The position numbers and the translations under genes are program-made. From a virus, in the IMG/VR virus record IMGVR_UViG_3300037090_000118, positions 1-33,077 of that record: a stretch of 33,077 bases of DNA; one strand, given 5' to 3'. The notes below the pieces were generated by a model. It made no database searches. It was not told the origin of the DNA and saw only the letters and a list, made by a program, of their open reading frames with translations. How positions within the stretch are numbered: position 1 is the stretch's first letter; each line of letters starts with the position of its first letter. Below are positions 1 through 6,725 of the stretch, piece by piece.

Positions 1-117
1 CTGCATGGCTTGAATATCCTGACGTGGCTGCATGGCTTGAATCTCCTGACGTGGCTGCATGGCTTGAATCTCCTGACGTGGCTGCAGGGCTGTATTTTCC
101 TGACGTGGCTGCATGGC
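1..117 (-). repeat. 27-bp in-frame tandem repeat
   Basis: Four full copies of a 27-bp unit (1-27, 28-54, 55-81, 82-108) and the start of a fifth (109-117) stand head to tail. Copies 2 and 3 are identical; copy 1 differs by one base and copy 4 by several. 27 is a multiple of 3, and on the minus strand the unit reads as a 9-residue peptide repeat (AATSGDSSH type), so the array is part of the coding sequence of the gene at 1-448. There are no spacers, so this is not CRISPR. The array continues past the window edge. Confidence 0.9.
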
Positions 118-448
118 TGTAATATCCGAGTTTTGATATTTTTATTTTTTCAAAAAGAAACTTAATACCTAAATCAATAATTGATTTTAGGTTAATTTCC
201 GTTTCTATTTTTATTTTTTCAGCACATATTTTAGTATCGTCTGTTGCCTCTATGATTTTGCCATCGCTTTCAACCTCACAAAACCTATTTCCGGCAGGCC
301 CATAATATTTTAAAACATCAAGCGGATTTTTGCAAGAATGAAAACCTTTCTTACAAAGTTTAATATCGGTTTCCTGATATTCTTTGCCAACCTCAAACGG
401 AAAGCCATTACATTTTAAATCTTTGTCGAAGCCTTTATACGTTTTCAC
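1..448 (-). CDS. DUF7666-like protein with Ala/Ser/Gly tandem repeat (C-terminus outside the window)
   Basis: An open frame runs leftward from a GTG at 448 off the window edge, 149 codons visible. The start overlaps the stop of the upstream gene (GTGA) and has an AAGGAAGG ribosome site. The N-terminus reads VKTYKGFDKDLKCNGFPFEV, then a KxCKKGFHSCKNPLDVLKYY segment. I recognise this as the N-terminal pattern of phage DUF7666-type proteins, whose function is unknown. The C-terminal part is built of 9-residue repeats with Ala-Ala and Gly-x-Ser-Ser, typical of that family, and may form a solenoid or stalk. The repeat number cannot be known because the gene is cut by the edge. Family assignment is from memory of the motif; the open frame and repeats are directly visible. 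Confidence 0.75.
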   Translation of the reverse strand, partial: MKTYKGFDKDLKCNGFPFEVGKEYQETDIKLCKKGFHSCKNPLDVLKYYGPAGNRFCEVESDGKIIEATDDTKICAEKIKIETEINLKSIIDLGIKFLFEKIKISKLGYYSHAATSGKYSPAATSGDSSHAATSGDSSHAATSGYSSHA

Positions 449-705
449 TTTGCCATCCCTTCCTTTTTTGCCTGCTGTTTCACATCAGCCACACTCAGGC
501 CATACCGCGCCAGGATTGCCGCGCTTTGCGCTGACCTGTCCGCATCGTTGGCCTGCGGCCATTTTTGATAGCCGCGCTTGGCCACCGGGATATTGTCCAT
601 GCTGTGAGCGTCCTTTGTGTACAAGTGCCGGCCGGTTTTGACTGCGCCGTTTTGCGAATGTGGTGGGCGGCCAGGTTTGCGGTGCTGTGTGGTGGTGATG
701 GTCAT
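445..705 (-). CDS. Small basic phage protein with AT-hook-like motif
   Basis: 86 codons from the ATG at 705, chosen because an AGAGG ribosome site lies just upstream; the frame stays open to a TTG at 804 but no ribosome site is visible there. Near the N-terminus it carries QHRKPGRPP, close to the GRP core of AT-hook minor-groove binders, followed by a Lys/Arg-rich middle. The C-terminus is a probable helix (SAAILARYGLSVADVKQQAK). The stop overlaps the GTG of the next gene, so the two are probably translationally coupled. I do not recognise a family. DNA binding is an inference from composition only. The gene looks richer in G+C than its neighbours. Confidence 0.6.
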   Translation of the reverse strand: MTITTTQHRKPGRPPHSQNGAVKTGRHLYTKDAHSMDNIPVAKRGYQKWPQANDADRSAQSAAILARYGLSVADVKQQAKKEGMAK

Positions 706-838
706 AGGATACCTCTGGTATGCCCTAATTCTGTATGCCGGGCGCGTCCTGCACTTAAAGCGATGCTCCAGAATAGCAAAGTAGCTATGCTGTTTTGGGT
801 ACAATTGTAAACCATTGATTTATATAGATAAGTCATTT

Positions 839-1300
839 TTAAGCCATTTCTGGTCTGGAATAACCACCGTATACCCATTTATGCCAATCATCCCCGCCCT
901 GGGCAACTAAAACCTTAGACGGCGGCGGCAGCTGATCGGATTTAAAATCAATAATGTCGGCTTTTTCAAGATTAAGAGGTTCTATTTCATTGTGGCATGG
1001 TTCGCAAAGGGAGATCAAATTATCCATAATGTCTTTTCCTCCCCTTTCTCTTGAAACAATGTGATGCGCCGAAAGATCATATTTTCTAAACTTTTTTCTA
1101 CAACTTTGACAAATATAATTATCTCTATGCTTAACATGATTTGCCATACGAATAAAAAATGGTGTAAGATTTTTGTCGTCCTCCGGATGATAAACAATAC
1201 TGCGCCAATCATAAATTGCCTTGTCGTATTCCGGTTTATTATCTTCCGGCCCTAATTCGTCTTCGCCTTGTCCCAATATGCTGTTTTGCAATTTGGACAT
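839..1300 (-). CDS. HNH endonuclease
   Basis: 153 aa. The HNH core is clear: a first zinc pair CQSC (C64, C67), the catalytic LSAHHIVSRERGG segment (H79/H80), N94 in MDNLISL, and a second zinc pair CEPCHNE (C99, C102, with H103). HNH enzymes of this size nick or cut DNA; in phages they are either free-standing homing nucleases or packaging-associated cutters next to terminase. This one is far from terL, so a homing or early host-DNA role is more likely (inference). The ATG at 1300 was chosen for its AAGGAAG ribosome site 7 nt upstream; an upstream in-frame extension to 1351 lacks one. The first 49 bases overlap the zinc-ribbon gene in another frame. Confidence 0.88.
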   Translation of the reverse strand: MSKLQNSILGQGEDELGPEDNKPEYDKAIYDWRSIVYHPEDDKNLTPFFIRMANHVKHRDNYICQSCRKKFRKYDLSAHHIVSRERGGKDIMDNLISLCEPCHNEIEPLNLEKADIIDFKSDQLPPPSKVLVAQGGDDWHKWVYGGYSRPEMA

Positions 1301-1380
1301 TGGCGAGCTTCCTTTTTCCTCGGAAACCATACCCACCCGCACCGTAAGCATTTTTTCTGTGTTCTGTTTTTGTGTTTCAT
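1252..1380 (-). CDS. 42-aa zinc-ribbon protein
   Basis: Start ATG at 1380 with an AAGGAAG ribosome site directly upstream and a consensus promoter behind it. The protein reads MKHKNRTQKKCLRCGWVWFP and ends in a second knuckle, CPNCKTAYWDKAKTN. The paired CxxC motifs (C11/C14 and C28/C31) are a classic zinc ribbon. Tiny proteins of this layout are common in phage early regions, usually of unknown function; nucleic-acid or protein contact is likely. It is the first gene of the leftward HNH transcript and its 3' end overlaps the HNH gene by 49 bases, so translation of the two may be coupled. Confidence 0.8.
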   Translation of the reverse strand: MKHKNRTQKKCLRCGWVWFPRKKEARQCPNCKTAYWDKAKTN

Positions 1381-1393
1381 AACTTCCTTATCT

Positions 1394-1422
1394 AATATAA
1401 CCTGTTTGCGTAAACTTGTCAA
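1394..1422 (-). promoter_or_regulatory. Sigma70-type promoter (leftward)
   Basis: On the minus strand TTGACA (1417-1422, perfect -35) is separated by exactly 17 bases from TATATT (1394-1399, -10). Transcription would start near 1387, just before the zinc-ribbon gene and the HNH, AT-hook and DUF7666-like genes. Confidence 0.85.
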
Positions 1423-1454
1423 CATATTTCTTTTTTATTTTACAGCCATGCCAA

Positions 1455-1721
1455 TCAGCTCCCGTTCCCGGCCCTTCTCGCCCCATGCGCTATGCCGCGC
1501 CCAAACCCGAACCGCAGCTGGTCCGTGTCCAGCTTGTACCGCTTGTGGTGCTGCACCCGCCGGGGCGCTGCATCATACAGGTGCGCATTCCGGCGCTCTG
1601 CCTGGCGCACTATGGCAGTGAGGCGGGCAGCGGCTGCTGGTGTGGGGATGGTCATGCGGCCCCCCGTCGCACACTCCGACGAAGCGTGAACCAACTTGGC
1701 GCTGATTGTGCACTTGTGCAT
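1455..1721 (-). CDS. Hypothetical small basic protein
   Basis: Open frame of 88 codons from the ATG at 1721, two bases after the stop of the upstream gene. An alternative start is the ATG at 1655 (66 aa, MTIPTPAAAARLTAIVRQAE), which has a G-rich stretch upstream and, like the AT-hook-like protein at 445-705, begins MTI. The product is rich in Ala, Arg and His with no recognisable domain. The DNA is visibly richer in G+C than the A+T-rich surroundings, so it may be a recent acquisition, or the frame may be open by composition alone. It lies directly upstream of the leftward promoter at 1394-1422. Confidence 0.4.
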   Translation of the reverse strand: MHKCTISAKLVHASSECATGGRMTIPTPAAAARLTAIVRQAERRNAHLYDAAPRRVQHHKRYKLDTDQLRFGFGRGIAHGARRAGNGS

Positions 1722-1723
1722 GA

Positions 1724-1909
1724 TTAGTTTCCAGGAATCTGCGGGGCTTTAGCCCCAGCAGAGGATGTCAAAATCCAGTATGCCAGAAACAGATCCAATA
1801 TGGCTATGATACGTTTATCATCCCTTTTAGCTATTGCATCGTCCAGCTCAAGCACGACAAGAAAAGCCGATAGACACGTAATGTTGGCAAGGGTGAAGTT
1901 ATTTTTCAT
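1724..1909 (-). CDS. Small two-helix membrane protein
   Basis: 61 aa starting at an ATG that overlaps the stop of the upstream gene (ATGA), a typical coupled phage arrangement. Two hydrophobic stretches (about residues 6-21 and 34-49, the second FLAYWILTSSAG) flank a charged loop AKRDDKR, consistent with a hairpin inner-membrane protein. No family is recognised. It could be an early host-takeover peptide. A holin role is unlikely because it sits in the early leftward module. Confidence 0.5.
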   Translation of the reverse strand: MKNNFTLANITCLSAFLVVLELDDAIAKRDDKRIIAILDLFLAYWILTSSAGAKAPQIPGN

Positions 1910-2112
1910 GTGGGTTTCTTAATTTCTTCATGTTTGATTATTTTATATGCCATACGCTTCGTTACGTTTGTCAATATTGATTCCAAAACTTTTGCGTATT
2001 GAACCTCAATATCGTTTGCATCCTCGCGCCGCAGAATATTTACCGTTACATCATACTGCGCAATATCTTTGCCGATTTTCTTGCCGTTAATTATCACATT
2101 TACAACTACCAT
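1906..2112 (-). CDS. Hypothetical 68-aa protein
   Basis: The start lies inside the 3' end of the upstream gene (26-base overlap) and the stop overlaps the next start by 4 bases, so it is locked in the overlapping gene string. It begins with a beta-rich segment (MVVVNVIINGKKIGKDI) followed by a helical, Lys-rich C-terminus. No catalytic motif or known family is recognised. Confidence 0.6.
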   Translation of the reverse strand: MVVVNVIINGKKIGKDIAQYDVTVNILRREDANDIEVQYAKVLESILTNVTKRMAYKIIKHEEIKKPT

Positions 2113-2341
2113 TATTGGCCCCCATATCGCTTTTATTCATCCATTCGGCATGACCTATAAATTCCATATTTTCAAAAGAGCAACGATAATAAAACAGACC
2201 GCTTTCTTCCGGAGATGCACAATATCCCATCGCGCCAAACGATTTTGGTTCCGAAACAACCATAAAGCACCCGCCAAAGCGCGGGTCGTGTGCGGGATCA
2301 ATTTGTACAACATCACCAACGCGCAACTCTCGCTTAATCAT
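2087..2341 (-). CDS. Conserved-looking phage protein, 84 aa
   Basis: The protein starts MIKRELRVGDVVQIDPAHDP and contains FGGCFMVVSEPKSFGAMGY, YYRCSFENMEFIG and AEWM. The layout (GDVVQI, a beta-rich body, a YYRC segment, a WM end) resembles a small hypothetical protein seen repeatedly in phage early regions; the function is unknown. It has an ATGA overlap with the gene upstream and a 26-base overlap with the gene downstream. Confidence 0.7.
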   Translation of the reverse strand: MIKRELRVGDVVQIDPAHDPRFGGCFMVVSEPKSFGAMGYCASPEESGLFYYRCSFENMEFIGHAEWMNKSDMGANNGSCKCDN

Positions 2342-2505
2342 TTAGCGGCCTGCTTTTGTTTCCAGTACGCTTCCATGCGCTCTAGGCGTCTGCGCAATTC
2401 GGGCACATCCCCATACGTTGTTTCGTGGCATATGCCCAGCTCCGGGCATGTGGCGCAGTCCTGGGGAGCGCCGCCAAGCAGGGGGCAGGGGGTGGGAGTG
2501 CTCAT
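2338..2505 (-). CDS. Cys-rich small protein
   Basis: 55 aa from the ATG at 2505, which overlaps the upstream stop (ATGA). An in-frame ATG at 2523 has a purine-rich stretch almost touching it and is the alternative. Four cysteines lie in the first half (CPLL, CATC, GICHE), so a small zinc knuckle is possible. The C-terminal half is a charged helix (ELRRRLERMEAYWKQKQAA). No known family. The stop overlaps the following gene by four bases. Confidence 0.6.
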   Translation of the reverse strand: MSTPTPCPLLGGAPQDCATCPELGICHETTYGDVPELRRRLERMEAYWKQKQAAK

Positions 2506-2642
2506 ATTTTTAGCTTTTCGCATAATTCCTTTATTGCGGCCTCGTATTGTTCAGGCGTAAGATTGCGCTCTTCTATTTTGCGCTTCTCAGTTTCGTACTC
2601 GCGCCACTTTTCAATGCTTGGATATTTGAGCCTCTGCTGCAT
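2502..2642 (-). CDS. 46-aa helical protein
   Basis: ATG at 2642, ribosome site GAGGTG a few bases upstream, stop overlapping the next gene's ATG. The protein begins MQQRLKYPSIEKWREYETEK and ends in charged helix ending KELCEKLKI; it is almost wholly helical and charged, with no known family. It is the first gene left of the TnpB insertion. Its natural start context may have been rearranged: the RBS-plus-ATG that should serve the gene following the primase-helicase is now stranded on the other side of the element at 3980-3982. Confidence 0.6.
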   Translation of the reverse strand: MQQRLKYPSIEKWREYETEKRKIEERNLTPEQYEAAIKELCEKLKI

Positions 2643-2823
2643 GATGCACCTCGTGGGCCACTCCAGCCCCGATAAGGGTGTTTATGGCCGAGTTTACGAT
2701 CCTGCGAACGAGAAAGCCCACGGAGCGAGTCTTCGAGCGTCTTTAGCCGTGGGATGAAAGTGAGCCAGTCTAATTTAAAATAAATCATGCATTTCTTAGG
2801 CAAATAGATTATATTAGTCTTAT
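2643..2823. other. Gene-free left flank of tnpB with RE-like hairpin
   Basis: No convincing gene. The plus strand has an inverted repeat, CCCACGG (2717-2723) and CCGTGGG (2747-2753), the latter preceded by CTTTAG. This mirrors the CCCACGAC-TTTA-GTCGTGGG hairpin at the right end of the element. It could be a left-end structure or the remnant right end of a second TnpB element; a short + frame just before it (VYGRVYDPANEKAHG) could be a decayed TnpB C-terminus. The last 60 bases before tnpB are strongly A+T-rich. Confidence 0.4.
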
Positions 2824-3963
2824 ATGCGTAAGACTTTTAAATATAGATTATACCCAACTAAACTTCAAACAACCAAAATGAATAACATTTTGGAACAGAC
2901 TCGTTGGGTCTATAACGAAACTCTTGCACTTAGAAAAAATACTTGGGAATCTGAGAAAAAATCTATCTCTCTTTATGCCAGTCAAATAGAACTCACTAAA
3001 TGGAAAACTGTTAAACCAGAACTTAATGAAGTCTTTTCTCAGGTTCTTCAAAATGCTCAACTCCGAGTTGACCTTGCTTTCAAAGCCTTTTGGCGGCGTT
3101 GTAAGGCAGGAGAGAACCCAGGTTTTCCAAGATTTAAAGGTAAAGGTTGGTATCATTCCATAACCTACCCACAGGCCGGATTTAGACTCCATCCTGACGG
3201 GGTTTATCTTTCCAAGATCGACCGCGTAAAGATTGTTCTCCATAGACCTGTCGAAGGTACTATTAAAACTTGTACCGTTAAAAAAACTCCTACCGGTAAA
3301 TGGTATGTTTATTTTTCCTGTGAAACAGAAAAACCTGAGCCTCTCACAAAAACCGGAAAAATTGCTGGAATTGATTTGGGTCTTATCACCTATATCCAGT
3401 GCTCTGATGGGTCTAAAATAGATAAACCTCGATTTTTTAATCTTGAACAAAAGGCTTTTGCTCAAGCCAAAAGGCGTGAGAATATAACTTTTAAAGCCAA
3501 ACATAAAAGAGTTTTGGCTATGATCCATGAGAGGATAAAAAACAAGAGAGAGGATTTTTGTCATAAGGCTTCCAAGAAACTCGTTGATAAATATGATTTC
3601 ATTGCTCATGAAAACCTGAATGTTAAAGATATGCTTGAGCAAAAGAAATATTCTAAAAGCATAGCTGATGCTTCTTGGTCTACTCTGATTCAGTATATGA
3701 CCGCCAAAGCTGAAAACGCTGGGCGGATCATAGTGGGAGTAGACCCAAGAGGAACCAGTCAGCGATGCTCGCAGTGTGGCACTACCGTGACTAAGACTAT
3801 TGAGGTTCGTGTTCATAATTGTCCTCACTGCGGTTTTAAGACAGGTAGAGATTTAAACTCTGCCTTAGAGATACTCAGACTCGGATTGGAGTCTGTTGAG
3901 CGACCTGTGCCTCGCCGTAAGGCGAAAGCACTGGTCAGGACTCATGGAAGCCCACGACTTTAG
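2824..3963 (+). CDS. tnpB: TnpB RNA-guided nuclease (IS605 OrfB family)
   Basis: 379 aa, full family length. The N-terminal helix-turn-helix/wedge segment (KYRLYPT, WVYNETL, NPGFPRFKGK) is followed by a split RuvC nuclease with all three acidic residues: D184 in AGIDLGL, E263 in AHENLNVKDM, D343 in TGRDLNSALEIL. The zinc finger CSQC/CPHC (C315, C318, C333, C336) is intact and the C-terminus HGSPRL is typical. TnpB proteins bind an omega RNA made from the element's right end and cut matching DNA beside a short adjacent motif, keeping the element in place after TnpA excises it. Without tnpA this copy depends on a transposase in trans. All catalytic residues are present, so it is probably active. 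Confidence 0.93.
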   Translation: MRKTFKYRLYPTKLQTTKMNNILEQTRWVYNETLALRKNTWESEKKSISLYASQIELTKWKTVKPELNEVFSQVLQNAQLRVDLAFKAFWRRCKAGENPGFPRFKGKGWYHSITYPQAGFRLHPDGVYLSKIDRVKIVLHRPVEGTIKTCTVKKTPTGKWYVYFSCETEKPEPLTKTGKIAGIDLGLITYIQCSDGSKIDKPRFFNLEQKAFAQAKRRENITFKAKHKRVLAMIHERIKNKREDFCHKASKKLVDKYDFIAHENLNVKDMLEQKKYSKSIADASWSTLIQYMTAKAENAGRIIVGVDPRGTSQRCSQCGTTVTKTIEVRVHNCPHCGFKTGRDLNSALEILRLGLESVERPVPRRKAKALVRTHGSPRL

Positions 3964-3999
3964 TCGTGGGAGCAGTCACCATATATCTCCCCTTCCTTC
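3800..3999 (+). ncRNA. Predicted omega RNA (reRNA) scaffold and guide
   Basis: In TnpB elements the 3' end of tnpB and the right end are transcribed as the guide RNA. Here the terminal hairpin is CCCACGAC-TTTA-GTCGTGGG (3951-3970). If the scaffold ends after GTCAC (3979), the 20-nt guide is the plus-strand sequence 3980-3999, CATATATCTCCCCTTCCTTC, which is the end of the primase-helicase gene, i.e. the flank of the insertion site. The 5' limit is a guess. Placement follows from family knowledge; no RNA evidence is available. Confidence 0.4.
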
Positions 4000-5763
4000 T
4001 TGTTTTTTTTCTTCTTCTGTTTTTTGTTGGCTAAATGTTCCTTTAGTAATATCAAACTCCAAAGATTCAACCCCTAAGCAACCGTGATTTTTAAATCTCA
4101 TTTTTTTACAATGTATATCTGTTAATCCTGTTTTTTCGTTTCTATAAATAATTATTCCTATGTCCGGCTTATTTCTCCAATGTGCAGAATCGCTTATATC
4201 ATATAATTCAGGAACCAAATAAGAACCATCTTCGTTCTTCTTTGGTTTTGCTGGATGTCCAGAAACAATAACGATTTGATTATTTATTCTTGCATAACGG
4301 CGCAACTTCATTAAATTATATCCAACAAATTCAGTCAAGGACATTTCGGTTGGCCGAGTATGTTCAAGTTCATTATATGGATCAATAATTAATCCGTCAA
4401 TATTCAAATCTTTGGCTGTGTTTAATATCATATCTAAAGTAACGGACTCGTTGTTGATCCCTATTAATTTATAATGTTCTTCAAGAAATTTCATAGATTC
4501 TTCTACGTCACTAAAGTTCATCCTGTTTGATCCAAAGAAAGACATTTTTTTGTTTTTTTCAGTCAGGTTTTGAATTATAAACGGTGCCGGATAATTTTCC
4601 GGTGAATAAATAGCCCAAGTAAAATCATGTGAAACCGCAAGGTTGTTACTAATATCAAGTATAAATTCTGTTTTTCCGCTACCTGGATAACCAGTAATGA
4701 CATAAAGTAAAGATGGCACCATTGTAAATATTTTATTAATATTATTCCATCCAGTAGACAATCCTGCTTGTTTTCCATTATTATAAAATTGTTTGACACT
4801 TTCTAAATATTCCATTACCCCCGAAACGCTTGCAATCTTATCACAGTTTATTTCTCTCGGTTGCCCGTCAATCTGTTCACCTATTTTTATGTTTTTATCA
4901 CCTATAGTATTGGAACAGTTATTAATCGCCCGCTCTATTGTTATTTGCCCATAGGTATATCCATTAGCAAAATGTACTTTATCCCATTTAGGGCGCATTA
5001 ATCCTGATTGCCGAAATAAAGAATCTATTTCTATAAAATTTCTTGATGTCCAGAAAGCAAGATGATTACATAACGCCATATCTGCGGATGAATGATCTCC
5101 TGAATATGCGGAGGTATCTCCTTGCCAAAGAGCCTGTATTTTAAATCCGTTTATAGCTTTGAACATTTTTTCTGGAAGATCGTTTATTTTTGTAGTATTA
5201 TTATTATAATTTAACAATGTTTCTGTTTTATTTTGTTTTGTTTTTTGTATCATTTCGTAAATTTTATTTATTTCATCTTCGTTTAGTTCTCTAAAATCTT
5301 TTTTATTTTGAAAGACGTTTCCAGTAAAAGTAAAATATCTTTTGCAACCATAAATTTCCGCTTTTTGTGTTTTCACCGAAGGTTTTAAAAGTTTTCCACC
5401 ACAAAAAACATGGAAGCCATCCCCACTTGGGGATATTTCGGTGTAACTATTTGCCTCCTCTATTATTTCTAACGCCCAAGGCTCAATAAAATCACTTGCA
5501 TCACTAAGACAATGGTCAAGATCAATTAAAATAAATGCCTCCGGCTCAATCCCAGACTGAAACCCTATACCATCAAAATCATTTGAAACGGATAATGCTG
5601 TGTTAAAATCCGTCCAGGTTTTTGAATTATTGCTTTCTGCTTTTCCAAAACTATTTGCCCTATATGGTACTTTCGTTTCTTTACCCTCACGTATTTCACG
5701 TTTCCAGACTATCCAATTTGGAACAGATAACATTTTCTCAGGCACAATAGCAATGTTAACCAT
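3976..5763 (-). CDS. Primase-helicase fusion (AEP primase + RecA-like helicase)
   Basis: 595 aa. The N-terminal archaeo-eukaryotic primase/polymerase domain shows the metal-binding pair D81-L-D83 (ILIDLDHCL), the SPSGDGFHVF motif (111-120) and an RYFTFTGN strand (142-149). A helical segment follows (about 205-285, WQGDTSAYSGDHSSADMAL and GYTYGQITIERAI), as in NrS-1-type phage polymerases. The C-terminal helicase has Walker A GYPGSGKT (358-365), Walker B GLIIDPYNEL (D461) and a later IVIVSGHPAKP strand. It would prime and unwind DNA at the phage fork. Its ATG overlaps the initiator gene by 8 bases. The last codons (GDIW, TGA) abut the TnpB element, and the TGA itself uses bases inside the proposed element end, so the native C-terminus may differ by a few residues. 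Confidence 0.88.
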   Translation of the reverse strand: MVNIAIVPEKMLSVPNWIVWKREIREGKETKVPYRANSFGKAESNNSKTWTDFNTALSVSNDFDGIGFQSGIEPEAFILIDLDHCLSDASDFIEPWALEIIEEANSYTEISPSGDGFHVFCGGKLLKPSVKTQKAEIYGCKRYFTFTGNVFQNKKDFRELNEDEINKIYEMIQKTKQNKTETLLNYNNNTTKINDLPEKMFKAINGFKIQALWQGDTSAYSGDHSSADMALCNHLAFWTSRNFIEIDSLFRQSGLMRPKWDKVHFANGYTYGQITIERAINNCSNTIGDKNIKIGEQIDGQPREINCDKIASVSGVMEYLESVKQFYNNGKQAGLSTGWNNINKIFTMVPSLLYVITGYPGSGKTEFILDISNNLAVSHDFTWAIYSPENYPAPFIIQNLTEKNKKMSFFGSNRMNFSDVEESMKFLEEHYKLIGINNESVTLDMILNTAKDLNIDGLIIDPYNELEHTRPTEMSLTEFVGYNLMKLRRYARINNQIVIVSGHPAKPKKNEDGSYLVPELYDISDSAHWRNKPDIGIIIYRNEKTGLTDIHCKKMRFKNHGCLGVESLEFDITKGTFSQQKTEEEKKQEGRGDIW

Positions 5764-6514
5764 TAAGTTCTTTCATTCGTTCTTTTTGTATCTGTTTTTC
5801 CCCGGCTGATAAAATGTGTGTTGGCAAAATTATTTTATGTTTTTCATCTAACCATCGTTGTTGGTTTAAATATGTTGCAGGCATTGGAATGTATTGTCCA
5901 TTATCTTTTTTCCATTGTTCTGTCTGTTTCTGCCATTCAAGGGCAATCAATATTAATTGGAGCGTTTCGCCCGGTGATGATATTTTCATCCACGATTTAT
6001 AAGCTGCGCCCTTACCTTCCTTGCGCGGGTATGAACTCCAAAACTCCAAAAAAAGCGTTGAAAAATCATTCCCCCCTTGCATTCCCTCTTTAATACAAGA
6101 AGCAGAAGCAGAAGCAGAAGCAGAAGCATTAATGTCCGCCATATCTCCGGACATTTCCGGACAAGTCTTTTTCTTTCTCTCTTCATATTTCCTTTTTGCA
6201 TCAGCTTCCTTGTAGTTTAACTCACGAAACTTCTGATAATTTATTATTCGGTATCCACCATCTACACGCTCAATTCGTTTTCCTTCATTTTGAATAGATC
6301 GGCTTTCTGTGTCCGGAGAGGACAGTTCTTCGATTGCCGCTTTTGTTTCATCAAGTGATAATCTGCAAACAGAAGAAATACCAACAGAAGATACGGGAGC
6401 TATTCCATCCGGCTTACATGCGGCGAGTAAAGCAATCCACACCTTAAATGTTTTAGGATCACAGGCCATTATTGAAGAAAGTAAAATACCCTCATCAAGT
6501 TTAGTATATCCCAC
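5756..6514 (-). CDS. Replication initiator / helicase-loader-like protein
   Basis: 252 aa from a GTG with GAGG a few bases upstream. The N-terminus (about 1-100) looks like the winged-helix domain of phage replisome organisers: a conserved start GYTKLDEGILLSSIMA, then FKVWIALLAACKPDG and GYRIINYQKFRELNY. A low-complexity (Ser-Ala)5 linker follows, then a C-terminal domain with FLEFWSSYPRKEGKGAAYKS and YIPMPATYLNQQRWLDE, the pattern of phage proteins that recruit the helicase. It is the first gene of the leftward transcript and overlaps the primase-helicase by 8 bases, which supports an initiation or loading role. Confidence 0.78.
   Translation of the reverse strand: MGYTKLDEGILLSSIMACDPKTFKVWIALLAACKPDGIAPVSSVGISSVCRLSLDETKAAIEELSSPDTESRSIQNEGKRIERVDGGYRIINYQKFRELNYKEADAKRKYEERKKKTCPEMSGDMADINASASASASASCIKEGMQGGNDFSTLFLEFWSSYPRKEGKGAAYKSWMKISSPGETLQLILIALEWQKQTEQWKKDNGQYIPMPATYLNQQRWLDEKHKIILPTHILSAGEKQIQKERMKELNG
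6099..6128. repeat. Hexanucleotide microsatellite (GAAGCA)5
   Basis: Five perfect GAAGCA units encode the Ser-Ala linker of the initiator protein on the minus strand. Unit gain or loss would change linker length without breaking the frame. Confidence 0.9.
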
Positions 6515-6526
6515 AAAGCCTCAATT

Positions 6527-6595
6527 AAAAAGCCTGCCTGTATTCCTGCTCAGGGAAATACAGCTATGCGCCGGAGCTTTGCGCTACGGACAGGC
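6527..6595 (-). terminator. Leader hairpin / possible attenuator before the initiator gene
   Basis: Between the leftward promoter and the initiator gene the transcript can form a 7-bp stem (CTGTATT/AATACAG, 6538-6544 with 6557-6563) extended by two G-C pairs. It may be enclosed by GCCTG/CAGGC (6591-6595 with 6532-6536) directly followed by five U. This could attenuate transcription or modulate translation. The fold is drawn by eye. Confidence 0.35.
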
Positions 6596-6630
6596 TATAA
6601 ATTTACGTGGAAATTCCTGAGCATGCTATA

Positions 6631-6659
6631 ACAATACAACAAGCCCATTGCCGTGTCAA
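6631..6659 (-). promoter_or_regulatory. Leftward promoter for the replication module
   Basis: Minus strand: TTGACA (6654-6659), 17-base spacer, TATTGT (6631-6636). Perfect -35, four of six -10 bases. It points at the initiator and primase-helicase genes. Confidence 0.7.
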
Positions 6660-6714
6660 GAAAATAATGCTATAGCTGCAATTTATTTTTACAGACAGGT
6701 CGTGACAAATAACG

Positions 6715-6725
6715 CGCTAATAGCG
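6715..6725. promoter_or_regulatory. Small palindrome, possible operator
   Basis: CGCTA-A-TAGCG is a perfect 5+5 inverted repeat in the gene-free divergent region, between the leftward and rightward promoters, where a switch protein could bind. A second short palindrome, GCTATAGC, lies nearby at about 6669-6676. No repressor gene was recognised in the window. Confidence 0.3.

Larger units (their letters stand above)
2643..3979 (+). mobile_element. IS200/IS605-family TnpB-only element (IS1341-like)
   Basis: One intact tnpB, no tnpA in the window, and a right-end hairpin overlapping the tnpB stop (8-bp stem 3951-3958/3963-3970, loop TTTA), followed by AGCAGTCAC. This is the usual right-end architecture of the family. 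The right boundary is placed after GTCAC at 3979. The left boundary is not defined by the sequence: these elements leave no target duplications, so 2643 is simply the edge of the gene-free flank. The element lies opposite to the replication genes, in the gap between the primase-helicase and the next gene. Confidence 0.65.

Noticed and set aside
1-117. Possible CRISPR array from the 27-bp repeats
   Set aside because: Units are contiguous without spacers and in frame with the DUF7666-like gene; they are protein-coding tandem repeats.
702-815. 37-codon minus-strand frame (MVYNCTQNS...) ending in an ATGA overlap with the 86-aa gene
   Set aside because: No ribosome site at its ATG and no protein-like features; the overlap alone is not enough.
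2848-3828. 326-codon open frame antisense to tnpB
   Set aside because: Entirely opposite an intact tnpB with all catalytic motifs; no ribosome site, no recognisable motif. A shadow of tnpB.
2643-3979. Complete autonomous IS605 with tnpA
   Set aside because: No Y1 transposase (HUH motif) frame was found on either side.
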